A stretch of 64,000 bases of DNA from Eutypa lata (Eukaryota > Ascomycota > Sordariomycetes > Xylariales > Diatrypaceae). Position numbers and translations under genes: made by a program. The notes beneath the pieces were generated by a model. That model was not told where the DNA came from, searched no databases, and saw only the letters and a list, made by a program, of their open reading frames with translations. The stretch lies in contig JAKULF010000011.1 of NCBI GenBank assembly GCA_022661535.1, positions 1 through 64,000 on the forward strand, written 5' to 3'. Below are positions 14,901-28,745 of the stretch, one piece after another; within the stretch, counting starts at the first letter, position 1; each line of letters opens with the position of its first letter.

Positions 14901-16250
14901 GAAAAGACTTTATAAAATTATATATTAATTTAAATAAAGCCTTTTAATTTTATTATATTTTTTCCGTTTATAATTAAATAATAATTATAATTAAATTAAC
15001 ATTAAAAAACATTTAACGTAATTAATATTTTAATAATAATTAATATTAATTATTAATAAATAAATGAAAAAAAAGTATAAAGTTTATTCGTTAATTTAAT
15101 TATTAATAATATTAATAAAAGTTATTTAAATAATAAAAGATTTTACTTTTAATACGATTTATTATAAATATAAAAATAATACTTTTATAAAATAAAACTT
15201 TTTCGTATTTTTATTTTTATTTATTTAAATACGTAAAAAAAGAAATTATAAATAAATCATAATTATAAATAATAACTTAATATTATATTATATAAAACAT
15301 ATTATTTAAAATTTAAAATATCGATTATTATTTTTAAATAATTCTTTTATATTATAATTATATATAATTTATTTTTGAAATTAAATTTAATAATTTTTAA
15401 TAATAAAGTTTTTATAAATATAACGTATAATATAAAAACTTTATTTAAAATTAAAATTAATAGTTTTACGATTTAATAAATTTATAAGCTTTTTTAATTA
15501 TATATTAAATATTATTTAAGTTATTTTTTATTAATTTTCTAAAATAAAATCTTTTTTTAATATAAATTTTAAATTTATTTTTTATAAATATAAAATTAAG
15601 TTGATTTAATTCGTTATAATAATTATTAAAATAATTATAATTTATTAAATAATTATAATATATTTTTTAATATATTAAAACTCGAAACTTTTTTTAATAT
15701 TAAAAAATTCGTTATAATTTCGATAAAAATAATTTAATAAAAGCTTTACTTTATAAAAATTAAAATGTTATTAATAATTACGTATAAACTTATATCGAAA
15801 ATAATAATATAAAACTTTAAACAAAATCGATAATTTTTATTTTTTTAATTATAAATTAAAAAGTTTTAATTTTTTAAAAATTCGAAGTAAAAATATTATT
15901 TTTAATTTAAAAACGATTTAAATATTTATTATATATTAATATTTATTTTATTATATTTATTATATATATATATTTATTAAAAAATAATAATTAATAATTT
16001 ATATAATTTAATTATTTTTTATAAAAGAAATTTATATAATATATAATAAACTTTTTAAATTAAATAATTCTTTTATTTATTAATTTATTTATAATTTTAA
16101 ATATAAAAAATAATATTAAATTTATATTTAAAATTAAAAGTAAAATAAATTTTATAATTTATATATAAATAAATATAATATTTTTATTTTTATTATAATA
16201 TTAAATAACGTAATTAATAATAATAATATTATTATTATTAATAAATTAAT
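11991..16250. repeat. Strongly RIP-mutated DNA, probably more of family F and others
   Basis: AT-rich throughout, with C kept mainly in CG. One 66-codon open frame at 12,229-12,429 (+) is low-complexity (Ile, Asn, Lys, Leu, Phe) and has no recognisable domain; it is taken as a chance gap between RIP stops. No gene is supported. Confidence 0.4.
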
Positions 16251-16622
16251 AAAACTTTATTAATTATTATAATATAAAAAAATACAACTTTTCGTAAACT
16301 TTAAAAACTTTTTTTTAATTTTTAAAATTAATAAAATTTTACTTTATAAAGTATAAGTTATTACGTTAAATTCGAAGAATTCAATTAAAGAATTAAAATG
16401 TAAATTATTAATAATAATAAAGTTATTTAAATTACCGTAATATTTACTTTTACTTATAAACTTTATAATAAATTATATATTATAACAATTTAAATATTTA
16501 AAAAATTTAAAAAATTTAAGTTATAAAATTTAAATTTTTTTATTTTTTTATTAAAATTTAAACTTTAAGTTTTATAAATTTATTATTATATATTACGAAT
16601 TTTATAAATTTAATTACTTATA
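16251..16622 (-). repeat. Repeat B, copy 1 (truncated, 3' part only)
   Basis: In reverse complement it matches the last third of repeat B. It has the end-proximal 'gtac/tttttttat' block, the 'ataaaattttactttataa' block, the 'gaagaattcaattaaagaatt' block and the paired 'tttaaaa' words. Homology stops at about 16,622, so roughly 0.9 kb of the repeat is missing. Confidence 0.7.
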
Positions 16623-17229
16623 AAGTAATTAATTAATTTAAATTTTTATATAAATTTTTTACAGTATTATTACGTAATTTATAATTTAATTAAATATAAT
16701 ATCTTTTTATTTTTTTATATTTTTATTTATTAATAATAATTAAAAGTAAAATAATAAATTTATAAATTTATTACTTTTGTTTTTATTTAAAATAATTTTA
16801 TTAATTTATTAATATTTTATTATTAATTTTATTATAAATCGTTATTTTTTATTTTGAATTATTATATTATTAATCGGTAATTTTATAAAATTTTTAAGCG
16901 ATTATTAAATAATTAATCGTTAATTTAATTTCGTTATTAATTTCGATTTTTTAAATTTTTAATATTAATTATTAAATTTATTTATTTATTACGTTATTAT
17001 TAATTTAATCGTTAATAATAATAATAATAATAATAATGATTTATTTTACATTTAAATAAAATTAATATTATTTAAAAATTAAATATATATTAATCGTTAA
17101 AGCGTTTAACGATTATTTAAAAGGTTTATTTAAAAGTAAAATCGATATTATTAAATGTATAAAACGATTAAAGTTAATGCCGAAATACTTTATTAACGAG
17201 TTATAAGTAATATAAAAAAAAGTTTTAAT
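16623..17229. other. AT-rich spacer with a short (AAT)n run
   Basis: RIP-like DNA. A simple AAT/TAA run occurs at about 17,010-17,037. No gene is seen. Confidence 0.4.
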
Positions 17230-20200
17230 TTTTCGTTAATTAATTAGTTTTTTTTAAAGCCTTGCTTTATTTTAATTTTTTAATTAAGTTTAATGTATTA
17301 CTTTAATTCTTTTTCGATCGTAAATACGGCTTAGCTTTTTTAACGAAAGCTTTAAAGTTTCGATAACTTTAAAGGCCGAAAAGCTCGTTCGCTTCGCGCT
17401 TTACGCGTATCTTAAAGAATCGAAAAGTGCTTCGAAAAAGCTCGTAAAACATTACGTATTTAAGGTTTCTTTTTTTTTTATATTAATACACGTACTTTTT
17501 AACGAAGTTAAAGTAATTAAAGCGTTTATAATAATTAACGAAGTTTTTATAATTAAAGCGTTTTATAAATAAACGATATAATATTAATTTAATAAAAATA
17601 AGTTTTTTAAAAGGTTTTTTTATTATAAAGTTTTATCGTTAATACGATAAAGAAATGTTATTTAATTATTAATATATAAAAAAAAACTTACGCTTTTTTC
17701 GTTTAATATATTTAAAATATATAAAGATTATAATTTAAATATCGTTTAAAGTTTAAATTACTTTAAGCTTTATTTAAACGTTAATAACTTTATTATTTTA
17801 AATTTTTACGTATTTTAATGTTTATTAAACGAAATAAAAAGCCGAGCGTATATAAATTAAAACTTTATAAAAAGCGAAAAAGTTTTATTAAAATTTATTT
17901 AAAAAATACTTTAAAAAATAACGAATAATTATAATGTTATTTATATAAAAATATACGCTTATTAAAAAAAAATAAGTTATATTATTTATTTTTTATTTAA
18001 TCGATTACGTTATAAGCGATAATAACTTTATTATTAAAAACTTTTATATTTATAATTAATTTATAAGTTAAATATATAAATTTATCGCTTTAATAAATAA
18101 TAAAATCTTAGTTTATTTAATTAATTTTAAATTCGTTAAAATAAATTATAAAGTTAATCGAAAAAAGAAAATTAAATTATTTTATATATAATTCTTTTTT
18201 TTTTATTTAAAAAAAAATACGTTTTACTTTTTCTTTAATAATAAAAAGCGAAAATAATTAAGTGTTAATTTCGCGATAAATTATAATTTTATAAGTTATA
18301 TTTCTTTAAGCTTTTATAACTTTTAAATTATAAAGTAATTTAAGTTTAAAGTTTTAAAATAAATAATATATCGATTTTAAATGTTTTTAAAGAAAACTTT
18401 CGTTAAAAGTATTTTTAACTTTTTATAAAAAATTAAAATATTCGTTATATATTAAATAAAAAGCGTTACGTAAGCGGTTACTTTAAGTAATTTATTAAAA
18501 ATATTAACGTAAAAATTTATTTTAATATTTACTTTTTTATTTTTTTCATTTTTTATTAATAATTACTTTATATTTAATTATTAAATTTTTATTATATATA
18601 TAATTATTAAGATTATATATACATTAACGGCTTTAATTATTTACGTAATAAAAGAATTATATATAATTTTATTTAAATATTTAATATAATTAACGATTTT
18701 AAAAACTTTAATTTTTTAATATATAACGTGTTTTTTAAAACGTAATTAAAAGTTAATTTTTTTTTTAATTATTATAATACTTTCTTAAATTATACTTCGA
18801 AAATACTTAATTTAATACGTTATTTTTTAATAATCTTTTTTTATAAAAATATTTAAATTTACTTTTATAAAAAAAAATATAAATGCGTTCTTTTTTAAAT
18901 AAATATATTTAATATATTATTCGTTAATAAATAAAAAATATCTTTTATAGTTTTTTTTATATATAACATTATTATATTATTAACGTAATTAAAGCGAATA
19001 AAAAAGTTGTTTTTTCGTAATAAAAATTTAATATAAAATAAAAAAAAAATAAAAAAAATAAAATCTTTTTAAAAAACTTTATATATAAAAAACTTTAAGT
19101 TTATAATAACGTTTTTTATTTATATTAATGTCGATTTATTTATTATAAATAAGTTTATTTATTATATAAAAAATAAATTTTATTTTTATTATTTTAATTA
19201 TAAAATTAAACGATTTTAAAAAATAACGTTAAAGATTTTCGATATATTTAAAATAAAATAAAACGCTTTTTTTTAAGCGAATACTTTTTTTATATCGTAA
19301 ATAATATAAAAGGTTAAGTTTATTATTAAGCGCTTTAATAATACTTTAAATTATTAATTATTAATCGTTTTATATTTTATAATAATATTAATTATTCGTT
19401 ATATTACGAAGCGTTTTAAACTTTTATTTAAGTAAAATAATAACGAAATAAACTTTTAAAACTTAACGTTAATAAAGTTAATTTTTTTTACTTTAAAAAG
19501 TATAATTACTTTTATTATTCGAAAAAAGATTAAATAAAAATTATAACGAAAACATTTTTCGTATAAAATACGTATAGTTTTTTTAATTATTAATTAAATT
19601 AATTATAATACAAAAGCCGTAAATTTATTTTTATTTAAAGTAATATTTAATATTTTAATATACGTATTTTTTACTTCGTTTATTATTACTTTTTAATTTT
19701 AAAAAATATTCGAATAAGTTTTAATCGTAATAAAAAAGTTTTTATTAAATAAATTTATATTATATAATTTAAATAATTATTAAAAATTAAAAATATCGTT
19801 TATTATTATTTATAATATTAATACCTTATAACGTAAAATGTCGATTTTATTAATCGTATTTATAATTATTTTATCGTTATTTTTTAATAAAAACGAATTA
19901 AAATTATTTTTAAGTTTATATTAACTTATAACGTTAAAAATAACTTTATTCGAAATAATTTTTAAAACGTAACGTTTTTAATATTTTTTTTTAACTTTTC
20001 GTATTATTTACTTTTATACTTTATATAGCTTTTATATACGTCTTCGGTTATCGTTAAATATAATCGCGGCTTTAAGCGTATAAGTAATTTCGTTATAATG
20101 TTTATTTCATTAAGTTGCGTTACGGCTTCGGTTATAACGTGGTTTGTTAATGGCCGCCATTGCTTTATTAAGCGTGTACAGTAAGCGTTGCGCTAGCCTT

Positions 20201-20430
20201 TTTGTTTCTTTCGCCGAGGAAACGATGATCGGTATTTTCGTTTAATAAGTTTGGATTAATTAAGCGAATTGTAATTATGCGTTCGGTAAGAAGTTAAGTT
20301 TCGGCCTTAATGATCGGCTCGGTTATTTTATCGAAATACGACTTATTATAATGTAATAATTAAAGCCGGTGTATATGTTATTATTTACTTTCTCGGTATT
20401 TTCCGAAATATTAAATATAAGTAAATCGAT
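17230..20430 (-). mobile_element. 5'-truncated Tad-like LINE, RIP-degraded
   Basis: On the minus strand a single frame (lowest base of each codon = 1 mod 3) can be followed for more than 1.1 kb despite many stops. In order it shows an Asn-Lys-His stretch preceded by two stop codons where a WW-N motif would sit (about 20,096-20,120). Next come an 'RT palm' entry block (about 19,450-19,540) and a block reading ILNISKIFNVI, resembling the LDISKAFD signature (about 19,225-19,260). Last is YVNN at 18,976-18,987, where the catalytic YVDD box of a reverse transcriptase belongs; Asp-to-Asn is a G-to-A change. The upstream end at about 20,430 stops abruptly at a tandem repeat, as 5'-truncated LINEs do. 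Mutation is lighter at 20,030-20,430 and 17,330-17,470 than in the middle. The element is dead. Family assignment rests on these motifs only. Confidence 0.75.
18976..18987 (-). pseudogene. LINE reverse-transcriptase active-site box, YVNN for YVDD
   Basis: The minus-strand codons tac gtt aat aat read Y-V-N-N in the same frame as the upstream palm motifs. Both catalytic aspartates (GAT) appear as asparagine (AAT), the product expected of RIP on the complementary strand. The enzyme could not work. Confidence 0.65.
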
Positions 20431-20434
20431 TGTA

Positions 20435-20540
20435 TTAATTTAATTATTAAGTAATCGTTAATTTAATCGTTAATTAATTTATTAAGTTATTAATTAATCG
20501 TTAATTAATTTAATAAATCGTTAATTTATTAATCGTTAAA
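20435..20540. repeat. Short tandem array of 'aatcgttaattta'-type units
   Basis: Imperfect head-to-tail units of about 10-14 bases (aatcgttaatttaatcgtta and variants) directly abut the truncated LINE end. Some units keep CG. It is probably simple-sequence DNA at the LINE insertion junction or part of another repeat. Confidence 0.5.
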
Positions 20541-21334
20541 ATTATTATATAATTTATTAAATATATTATTTAAATTATTATTATTAAAGTTATCGTTATT
20601 ATTATTAATTAACGAAATTATTTATCGAATAAATACGTTTAATTTATTATATTTATTATTTATAAATAATTTTCTTTATTTATAAAATTATTAATGTTAT
20701 TATTTATATTAATAAATTATAAAATTAAATATTTTATATTATATATATATATATTTTAAAAAAAATATAATTATTATTAAAATTAAAATTAATTAATTAA
20801 AAAATAATTTTTTTTATTTTAAAATATTATAAATTATATTAATATAAATTAAATAATATTAAATTTTTATATTATTTTAATTTTAATTTTATTAAATTTA
20901 ATATAATTAATTTTTATAAATATAAAAAAAGAAATATTTTTTATATAAATTTAATTTATCGAAAAGTTTTTCAAATTAATTATTAATTTAATTTTTTAAT
21001 TAATTTTTTAATTAATTATAAAATATTTCGTTTTTTTATAATTCGTTTTTAAATTTAAATTTTAATAATATCGTAAATTTTATTTTTACGTTATTAAAAT
21101 CATTTTTATTAAAGAAATAAAAAATAACCATAATAATTAAAAAAACTTAATTTAAATAAAAAAATATTTAAAAGAATATTTATAAAAAAGAAAAAGAAAA
21201 AATATTATTATTTTAAATATATTTTAAATTAATATAATATAAACTTTTTATTTTAAATGTTTTTTAATAAAAATAATTTAAATAATATAATTATAATTTT
21301 TATATATAAATAATATTTATTATAAAAGGAAAAT
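20541..21334. other. AT-rich DNA, nothing recognised
   Basis: Nearly pure A/T with very few C or G. No gene or RNA is visible, and no clear second copy was found in the window. Confidence 0.4.
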
Positions 21335-23250
21335 TCTTTTATAATTAAATTAAAGTTTATCGTTTTAAAATATATATTAAAACATTATATTTATTAATTA
21401 AAAAAATTAATTAATTAAAATATAAAAAACTTTTCTTTAAAAAATAAAAAAAACTTTTTTATATAAAAAAAACCTTTTTAAATAATTTTTTATATAATAA
21501 TATATAAAAACTTTATAAAAATTAATATTTTTTTAATTTAAATATATTTTTAAAAACGATTTTATTATCGAATTAATTAATAAAAAACATTAATATTTAA
21601 AACGATTTAATAACGTTATAATAAATAAAAAAACGAATAAAAAATAAAAAAGATTTATTAAATATAAAAATAATTATTTTTAAGTTTAAATTTAAATATA
21701 TTAAATATAATTTATTTAAAAAAACAAAAATATTAATATAAATCTTTTTATTTTTATTTTATTTATAATAATATCGTAAATAATTAAAAACGTAAATTTA
21801 TAAAATTTAAATAATATATTTATTTAAAAAAAAATATTTTTATTTAAATTTATAAAATATTAAAAGATTTTAAACGTTAAAAAATATATAAATTAATAAA
21901 AATAATATTTATAAAAATATAAAAAAACTTCGATTAAAAATTATTTAAATTTATTTTATTAATTAAAATAATATATATTTATAAAATAAAAAAACATTAA
22001 TTATAATTAAATTATAATAATAATTATTAAAATTATATATTAATAAATTAAGTATAACAAATTTATTTTAAATAAATAAATAATAAATTATATATATTAT
22101 ATAATAAAAATCTTTATAATATAAATTTCGAATTTTAAAAAATTATTATTTATTATATAATATAAATAAAATATAAAATATTAAATTATTAAAAATTATA
22201 ATTATTTATAAAACATTAATTTAAATTTCTTTTTTATATTTTATTATAAAATAACATAAATATATTATAATAAATAAAATAAATTATAATATTTTTTAAA
22301 ATATATTATATTTAAATTAATTATTATTATATATATTACATAATTAATAATAATTTAATTAAAATTTAATATAATAAAACGAATAAATATTTAATAAATA
22401 ACTTTATTAAGCTTTTTAATAAAAAAGATTTTAATATAATTATAAAGGAATTAAATTTATAATTATTTTAAAAATTAAAAAATATATTAAAAAAAATTTA
22501 TTAAATCTTCGTTATAAAAAAAATTATTATTTTTTTAAATTTAATATTATTATAATACCTTTTTTATAATTATTATATTTATTTAATATAATTTCTTTAA
22601 ATACTTTTTAAATTAATTTAAATTTTATTAAATAAATTTATTTTTATTAATTAATTCTTTTAAGATTTATAATATATAATATTAAAAAATATTAATAATT
22701 AATAATTATTTTTATAATTAAAAATTTTAAACTTTATTTTATTTTATATAATAAATAATATATTAATTAATAATTTTATAAATTTTATATATATAATTAA
22801 AAATTTTAATAAAATTTTAAACGTAAATATACGAATAAAATTATTAATTAAATAATTAAATAACGAAAATAAATAAGAAAATTAAAAGATTAATTGTAAT
22901 AAATTTATAATTTAATTTTTTAAAATTTTTAAAATTTTAAAATATTAATAATTTATTAATTTAAAAAAAACGTATTAATAAATAAATAATTTTAATTATA
23001 ATTTATAATAATAATAAAAAATTAAATATTAAAAATAATTTATAATATTATTTATACTTTTTAAAATAAACGAATTAATATTTAATTTAAAAATATTAAT
23101 TTAAATAATAATATAAATAAAATAAAAATAATAAATTAAATTATAAAAATATAAATAAAAAATAATTTAAAATAAATAAAATAAAAATAATTAAAATAAT
23201 ATAATATTATAAAATTATAAAATTATATATTTATAAATAAATAAAGTTAA
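21335..23250 (+). mobile_element. Family C (Ty1/copia-type), copy 1, internally deleted
   Basis: The segment aligns with the long copy at 38.3-44.8 kb. The block at 21,540-21,930 matches 41,190-41,660, 22,100-22,250 matches the RNase H region at 42,650-42,800, 22,250-22,420 matches 42,860-43,020, and 22,970-23,150 matches 44,510-44,700. About 0.6 kb that contains the reverse-transcriptase YVDD box in the long copy is missing here. Everything is heavily RIP-mutated, and no frame stays open. Confidence 0.6.
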
Positions 23251-23307
23251 ATTTAAATAAAAAATATATAAATCGAAAAAAATATATATTAAAAATATAT
23301 TAAAAAT

Positions 23308-23309
23308 AA

Positions 23310-23372
<63 letters not shown>

Positions 23373-23374
23373 AT
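23308..23374. repeat. (ATAA)n microsatellite
   Basis: About sixteen uninterrupted tandem copies of the tetranucleotide ATAA. It is a plain simple-sequence repeat inside the AT-rich block. Confidence 0.9.
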
Positions 23375-26300
23375 TAAAATTAATTTTTTTTAAATTATTA
23401 TATTATTAAATATATAATTTCGATATTTATAATAATTATTAAATAATATAATTATTAATATAATTAATAATATAATTAAATATTTTAAATTTAATATAAA
23501 ATAAATTTAAATTTAAATTATTATAAATTATTAAAAAATATTAAATTTAAAGAAATAATTAAATAAAATAAAATAAAAATTTATAATATTTTAAAGTTTT
23601 AATTATAAAAAAAACATTTATAAAATTTTTTAAAATATGATAAATATTATTTAAATTATTTTAAGATTTTTATTATTTAAAAGTTTTAAATTTTTATTTT
23701 TTAAAATAAATTTTATTATTAATTATTTTAATATTTTTTAAATTATTTTTTAATATATATTAAAAATAATAATAAATATTATATTAAGAAAAAAATAAAG
23801 ATTTAATAAAAGTTTATTTAAATAAAATATAATTTTTAATATAATTTTAAAATTTCGTTAAAAGTTTTTATTATTTATTTTTATTTATTTTTATATTATA
23901 ATAATATATTATTTATAAATAAAACGAAAAAATTAAAATAATAAAATAATAATTTTTTATTATATATTTTTTAATATAATTTTAAATAAAAATAATATTA
24001 ATAATTTTTAAATAATTATTTAATAAAATAATTTTAAAATTTTGAATTATTAATTTATATTTATATTATTAAATTTATATATATTTATAAATTATAAAAA
24101 AAATTAAAAAAATTAATATTTAAGATTTTATTTTATTATTATAAATTAATATTATTTAATATTAAAATAAAGTTTTTTTTATTTTATTTTATATTATAAA
24201 TTTATAATATTATATATAAATTTATAATAAAAATATTATAAAAATATTTCAAGTAAATTATAATTAAATATAAAATATTTTAATAATTTTTTAATTTTAA
24301 ATAAATTATAATTAAGTTATTAAATTATTAAATATATATTATAAAACGTTTTAAACGTAAAAAGTTTTTAATTTAATTAATAATTATTTTAATTTTTAAA
24401 TAAAATTTTATTTTTTATTTTTATTAATTCGTAAATTTAATTAATTTTTATTAATTTTTATATTAATAAATAATTTTTTAAATAATTAAATCGAAAATAT
24501 TAATTAATTAAATATTATTTATTTCGTTATTTTTTTTAAAAAAAATCATATTATATTATTACGTTTAAATATTTATTATATGAAAAACTTTAAATTCGAT
24601 TTTGAAAAATAATAAATAAAAAATTAATAATATTTAAAAAAATCAAATTATTAATTATTAATTTAAATGATTAAAATATATTTAATTAAAAAATAAAAAA
24701 ATAAAATATTTTTTAAAAAAATAAAAATAAAATAAATATTAATAAATAAATAATTATTAATAAAGGTTTTAAAAAATAAAAACATATATAATAAAATATA
24801 ATAATATATATTATATATTTTTTAATTATTTAATTTTTATAATTTTAATATTTTTTCGTAACGCTTTTCGTTAAATTTATAATTTTAATAAATTAATTAA
24901 ATAAAATTATTATTAATTATAAATCCATTTTAATAATTAATTAAAAATTTAAATAAAAATTTAAATAAAATTTATTAATGTTATTATTTTTTTCGATTCT
25001 TTTAATTTTTTACATCGTTAATTTTAAAATAATTAATAATTTACGTTATATTTAATATATTAAAAATAAAAATAATTCTCTTTAAAAAACACTTTATTTA
25101 ATTAAGATTTAATTAAATTTTAATTATTTTTTATAATTAAATTTAATTAATTACGAATTTTATAATTAATCTTTATATTATTAAAAACGAAATCGTTATT
25201 AATTTTATTTTAAAGTTTAAAGTAACGAAATACGATTATCGTTTAATCGTTTTTTATTACGTTATTTTTATTTTTTAAAAATTTTAAAAAAAAATTAAAT
25301 TATTTTTTATATTTTAAAAGTTAAACGTAACGTTATCGTTATAATTAAATTATAATTTTTTTAATATTTAAAAAGTTTAAATTTTAAATATTAATTATTA
25401 ACTTTTTTATTATATTTAATTAATATCTTTTCGTTAATTTTTTATTATAAAATTTAAAATTTTAATTAATTTATATTATATATTAAAATTAAAATTAATT
25501 TTATTAATATTATATTTATTTATAATTATAATAATTTTATATATATAATTTTATATATTATGTTTTATTATATTTAAAATTATAGTTTTTTATAATTTTT
25601 AACGAATAAAAAACGTTAAAATTAATTTTATAATAAATATTAATTATTTTTATTAAACGTAAATTATTTTATTTTTATATTTAAAAAATTAAAAATTAAC
25701 GTTTTAATATTAATTGATTTTATTTAACATATATTTTACGTTATATTATAAAAATAAAAATAAAAATAATTTATTTAATATTTTATAAAGTTATTTAATT
25801 ATTAATTTTATATAAATAATATATATTATTTATTAATTAAATAATTATTATTTTATTATAATTATAAATTTAACTTTTATAATAAAATAATTAATAATTT
25901 AATAATTATTTTATATTTATAAAAAAGATTTTTATAAAAAGTTTTTTTATTTTTTAAATAATAAAAATATTATTAAAATATTTTTTATATATTTTTTAAT
26001 AAAGATTTAATTAATTTTAAATCGATTTATAATAAATTAAAATTAAAAAATATTTAAAAATTAATTTTTTTATAATATTTATTTTTTATTTTATTTTATT
26101 TTTAAATAATTAATTAAATAATTAATTTTTTATATACGTTTTTTATATAAATTCTTTTACGTTTTAATAATCTTTTTTAATTAATATATATTATTTATTA
26201 AATTTAAATTGTTTTATTTAAATTGTTATTTAATTTTTTAATTTTTTTTTAATATATAAAAATTAATTATTAATAATTATTTAAAAATTAAAAATAATCA

Positions 26301-26555
26301 TTAATATAAAAACGTAATATTTTATTATATATTTTAAAATTATAAAATTTAATTTAATTATAAAAAAACTTTTATTTTAAATTATTTTTTAATATAAATT
26401 AAAACGATTCGTTTTAATTCTTTATATATATAAATTATAATTATATTATTTAAATATTTTTAATTAAAGAAATTAAAAAAAATATTAATAATTTAAATTT
26501 ATTAAATAATTATTATAAAAAAAAGTCGTAATTTTAATTAAATTTTTCTTAATCG
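23375..26555. repeat. Strongly RIP-mutated DNA, family not recognised
   Basis: AT-rich, with C retained mainly in CG. No domain or gene was read. A short stretch at 26,295-26,390 recurs at 35,917-35,975 and 45,225-45,365. Confidence 0.4.
26295..26390 (+). repeat. Short repeat H, copy 1
   Basis: It carries 'attaatataaaaacgtaata' followed by 'ttttaaaattataaaattta' and 'aattataaaaa'. Closely similar DNA occurs at 45,225-45,365 and, more briefly, at 35,917-35,975. It may be part of an LTR; extent and orientation are uncertain. Confidence 0.4.
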
Positions 26556-27430
26556 TTACGTTCGAAAAAAATAATACGGCTTTTTATTTATAAATAAATT
26601 ACGAAAATCGTTTTTTTTTCGAGCGAAAAGTTTTTATTACGTAATAAGAATTAATATAATTAATTTAATCTTTAAAAAACCTTTGATTTATTAAAATTTA
26701 AACTTAAAGATTATTATATATATAAAACGATTAAATTATAAAAATTATTTTAAAATTATTTTAAAATTAAGTTTTATATTACGAATTATAATTTATCTTT
26801 AAATTATAACGCTTTATTTTTATATATATAAATTTTTTAAATTTATAAATTATAAGTTTATAAATTTATAAATTATAAGTTTTATTATTATTTAAATTAT
26901 TTAATTAAAAGTTAAGTAATTAATATAATATTATTTAAATTATTTAAATTTATAAATTTAAAAATTTAAAGGTTTATAAGTTAATTATTTTATAAGTTTA
27001 TAAGTTTATAAGTTATAAAGTTATAAATATATAAATAACTTATAAAGTTAAAAAATAACTTATAAATTCGAAAAGTAATTAATAAATTATAAGTTTATAA
27101 ATTATAATTATAAATTTATAAATTTATAAAATTAAATTTAAAAAAATTAAATATATAAACCGGAAAAAAAAATGCATTTAATTAATTATAATTATACATT
27201 ATATATATTTTTTTCGAAATAAATGCATTTAATTAAAATTAAATAAAAAAATTAAATAAATTTACGATTCGAAATTAATTAATTTAAAATTATAATTACA
27301 ATAAATATATATTTTTAATATATTTAATAATTATTTAATTACGTAATTAATTACATAATTAATAATGTAATTAATAACGTAATTTCGTAATTTAAATTTA
27401 ATATAAAATAATCTTTAATTAAAATTAATT
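26556..27430 (+). repeat. Repeat A, copy 2 (complete, uninterrupted)
   Basis: It runs from 'aataatacggctttttattt' through the 'tttataagttataa' words and the 'acgtaattaataacgtaat' array (about 27,340-27,395) to 'aatataaaataatcttta'. It is collinear with copies 1 and 3 and lacks the TIR element of copy 1, so it serves as the empty-site reference. Repeat B copy 2 follows after about 40 bases. Confidence 0.75.
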
Positions 27431-27470
27431 TTATTTTATATTAATACGAAATATATTTAAAATAATAATT

Positions 27471-28745
27471 AAATTCGAAAAATCTTTTATTTTAACGTTT
27501 TTCGAAATTAATCGTAAAATTCGAAATAAAAACAAAATTAATACGAATAACGAATATTAATAAAAATACTCTTTTACGATTAATCGATTTTAAATTAATA
27601 AAAACTTAATATCGAGTTAATTTAAAGTTAATTAACGTTAATCTTTTAATTAATTTTAAAAAAGATTTAACACTTTTATTAAATGCATCTTTTAGGTTTT
27701 ATAAGCCATTTAGCTTTAATTACTTATAACTTATAAATTTATTTTATAACTTTTAAACTTATAACTTATAAATTTACTTTATAATTTTTAAACTTATAGC
27801 TTTTAAACTTATAACTTTTAAACTTATAAACTTATAAACTTACTTTATAACTTTTAAACTTATAAACTTATAATTATAAGTAATTATAATAATTATACGA
27901 TGATAATAATTAAGTAGCTTATAAACTTACTTTATAACTTATAGCTTTATAGCTTTTAAACTTACAGTTAACTTATAACTATATATAAGTAGTTATAATA
28001 GTTATAAGTAATTATAATAATTATAAGTTTAAAGGTTATAAGTAATAATAATTAATTAAGTAACTTATAAACTTACCTTATAACGTATAAACTTATAATT
28101 AACTTATAATTATATATAAGTAATTATAATAATTAAATTATTATAACTTATAAACTTATAACTTATAAACTTATAAATTATAACTTTAAAGCTTTAATTA
28201 TTTAAGGATTTTTAAAATAATATAATTAAATAATATAACTTTAATTAATTAACTTAGTTATAAGTCGATTAAACTTATATATAAGCGCAAAATTACTTAT
28301 ATATATAAAAATAAAGTATAAGATTTTTATATAATAATTAATATAACTTATAATGTAAAAAGTTTATAATATAATAATTAAACTTATAAAATTTATAATA
28401 CGTAATAATAAATTTATAAAGCTTAAAGTTTAAATTTTAAAAAAAAGTAAAAAGATTTAAATTTTATAATTTAAATCTTTTAAATCTTTTAAATATTTAA
28501 ATTATTATAATATATAATTTATTATAAAGTTTATAAATAAAAATAAATATTATAATAATTTAAAGAACTTTATTATTATTAATTATTTTTAACTTCGAAT
28601 AAATTCTTTAATTAAATATTTTAAATTTAACGTAATAAGTTATAACTTATAAAGTAAAATTTTATTAATTTTAAAGATCGAAAAAAAATCCTCGAAGCTT
28701 ATAAAAGGTCGTACTTTTTTACATTATAACGATTTGTAAAATTTT
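27471..28745 (+). repeat. Repeat B, copy 2
   Basis: It starts at 'aattcgaaaaatctttta' and ends at 'cattataacgatttgtaaaa'. It is collinear with copy 3, whose spared centre shows what the sequence was before RIP: 'acctacagcttttag' units there read 'acttataacttttaa' here. The centre consists of tandem 'cttataacttttaaa' words (about 27,720-28,170). No reading frame was found. It may be an LTR, a SINE or another non-autonomous element; it is not resolved. Confidence 0.75.

Noticed and set aside
23308..23374. CRISPR or telomere array
   Set aside because: It is a plain ATAA microsatellite with no spacers and no telomere-type TTAGGG units; no such arrays were seen elsewhere either.
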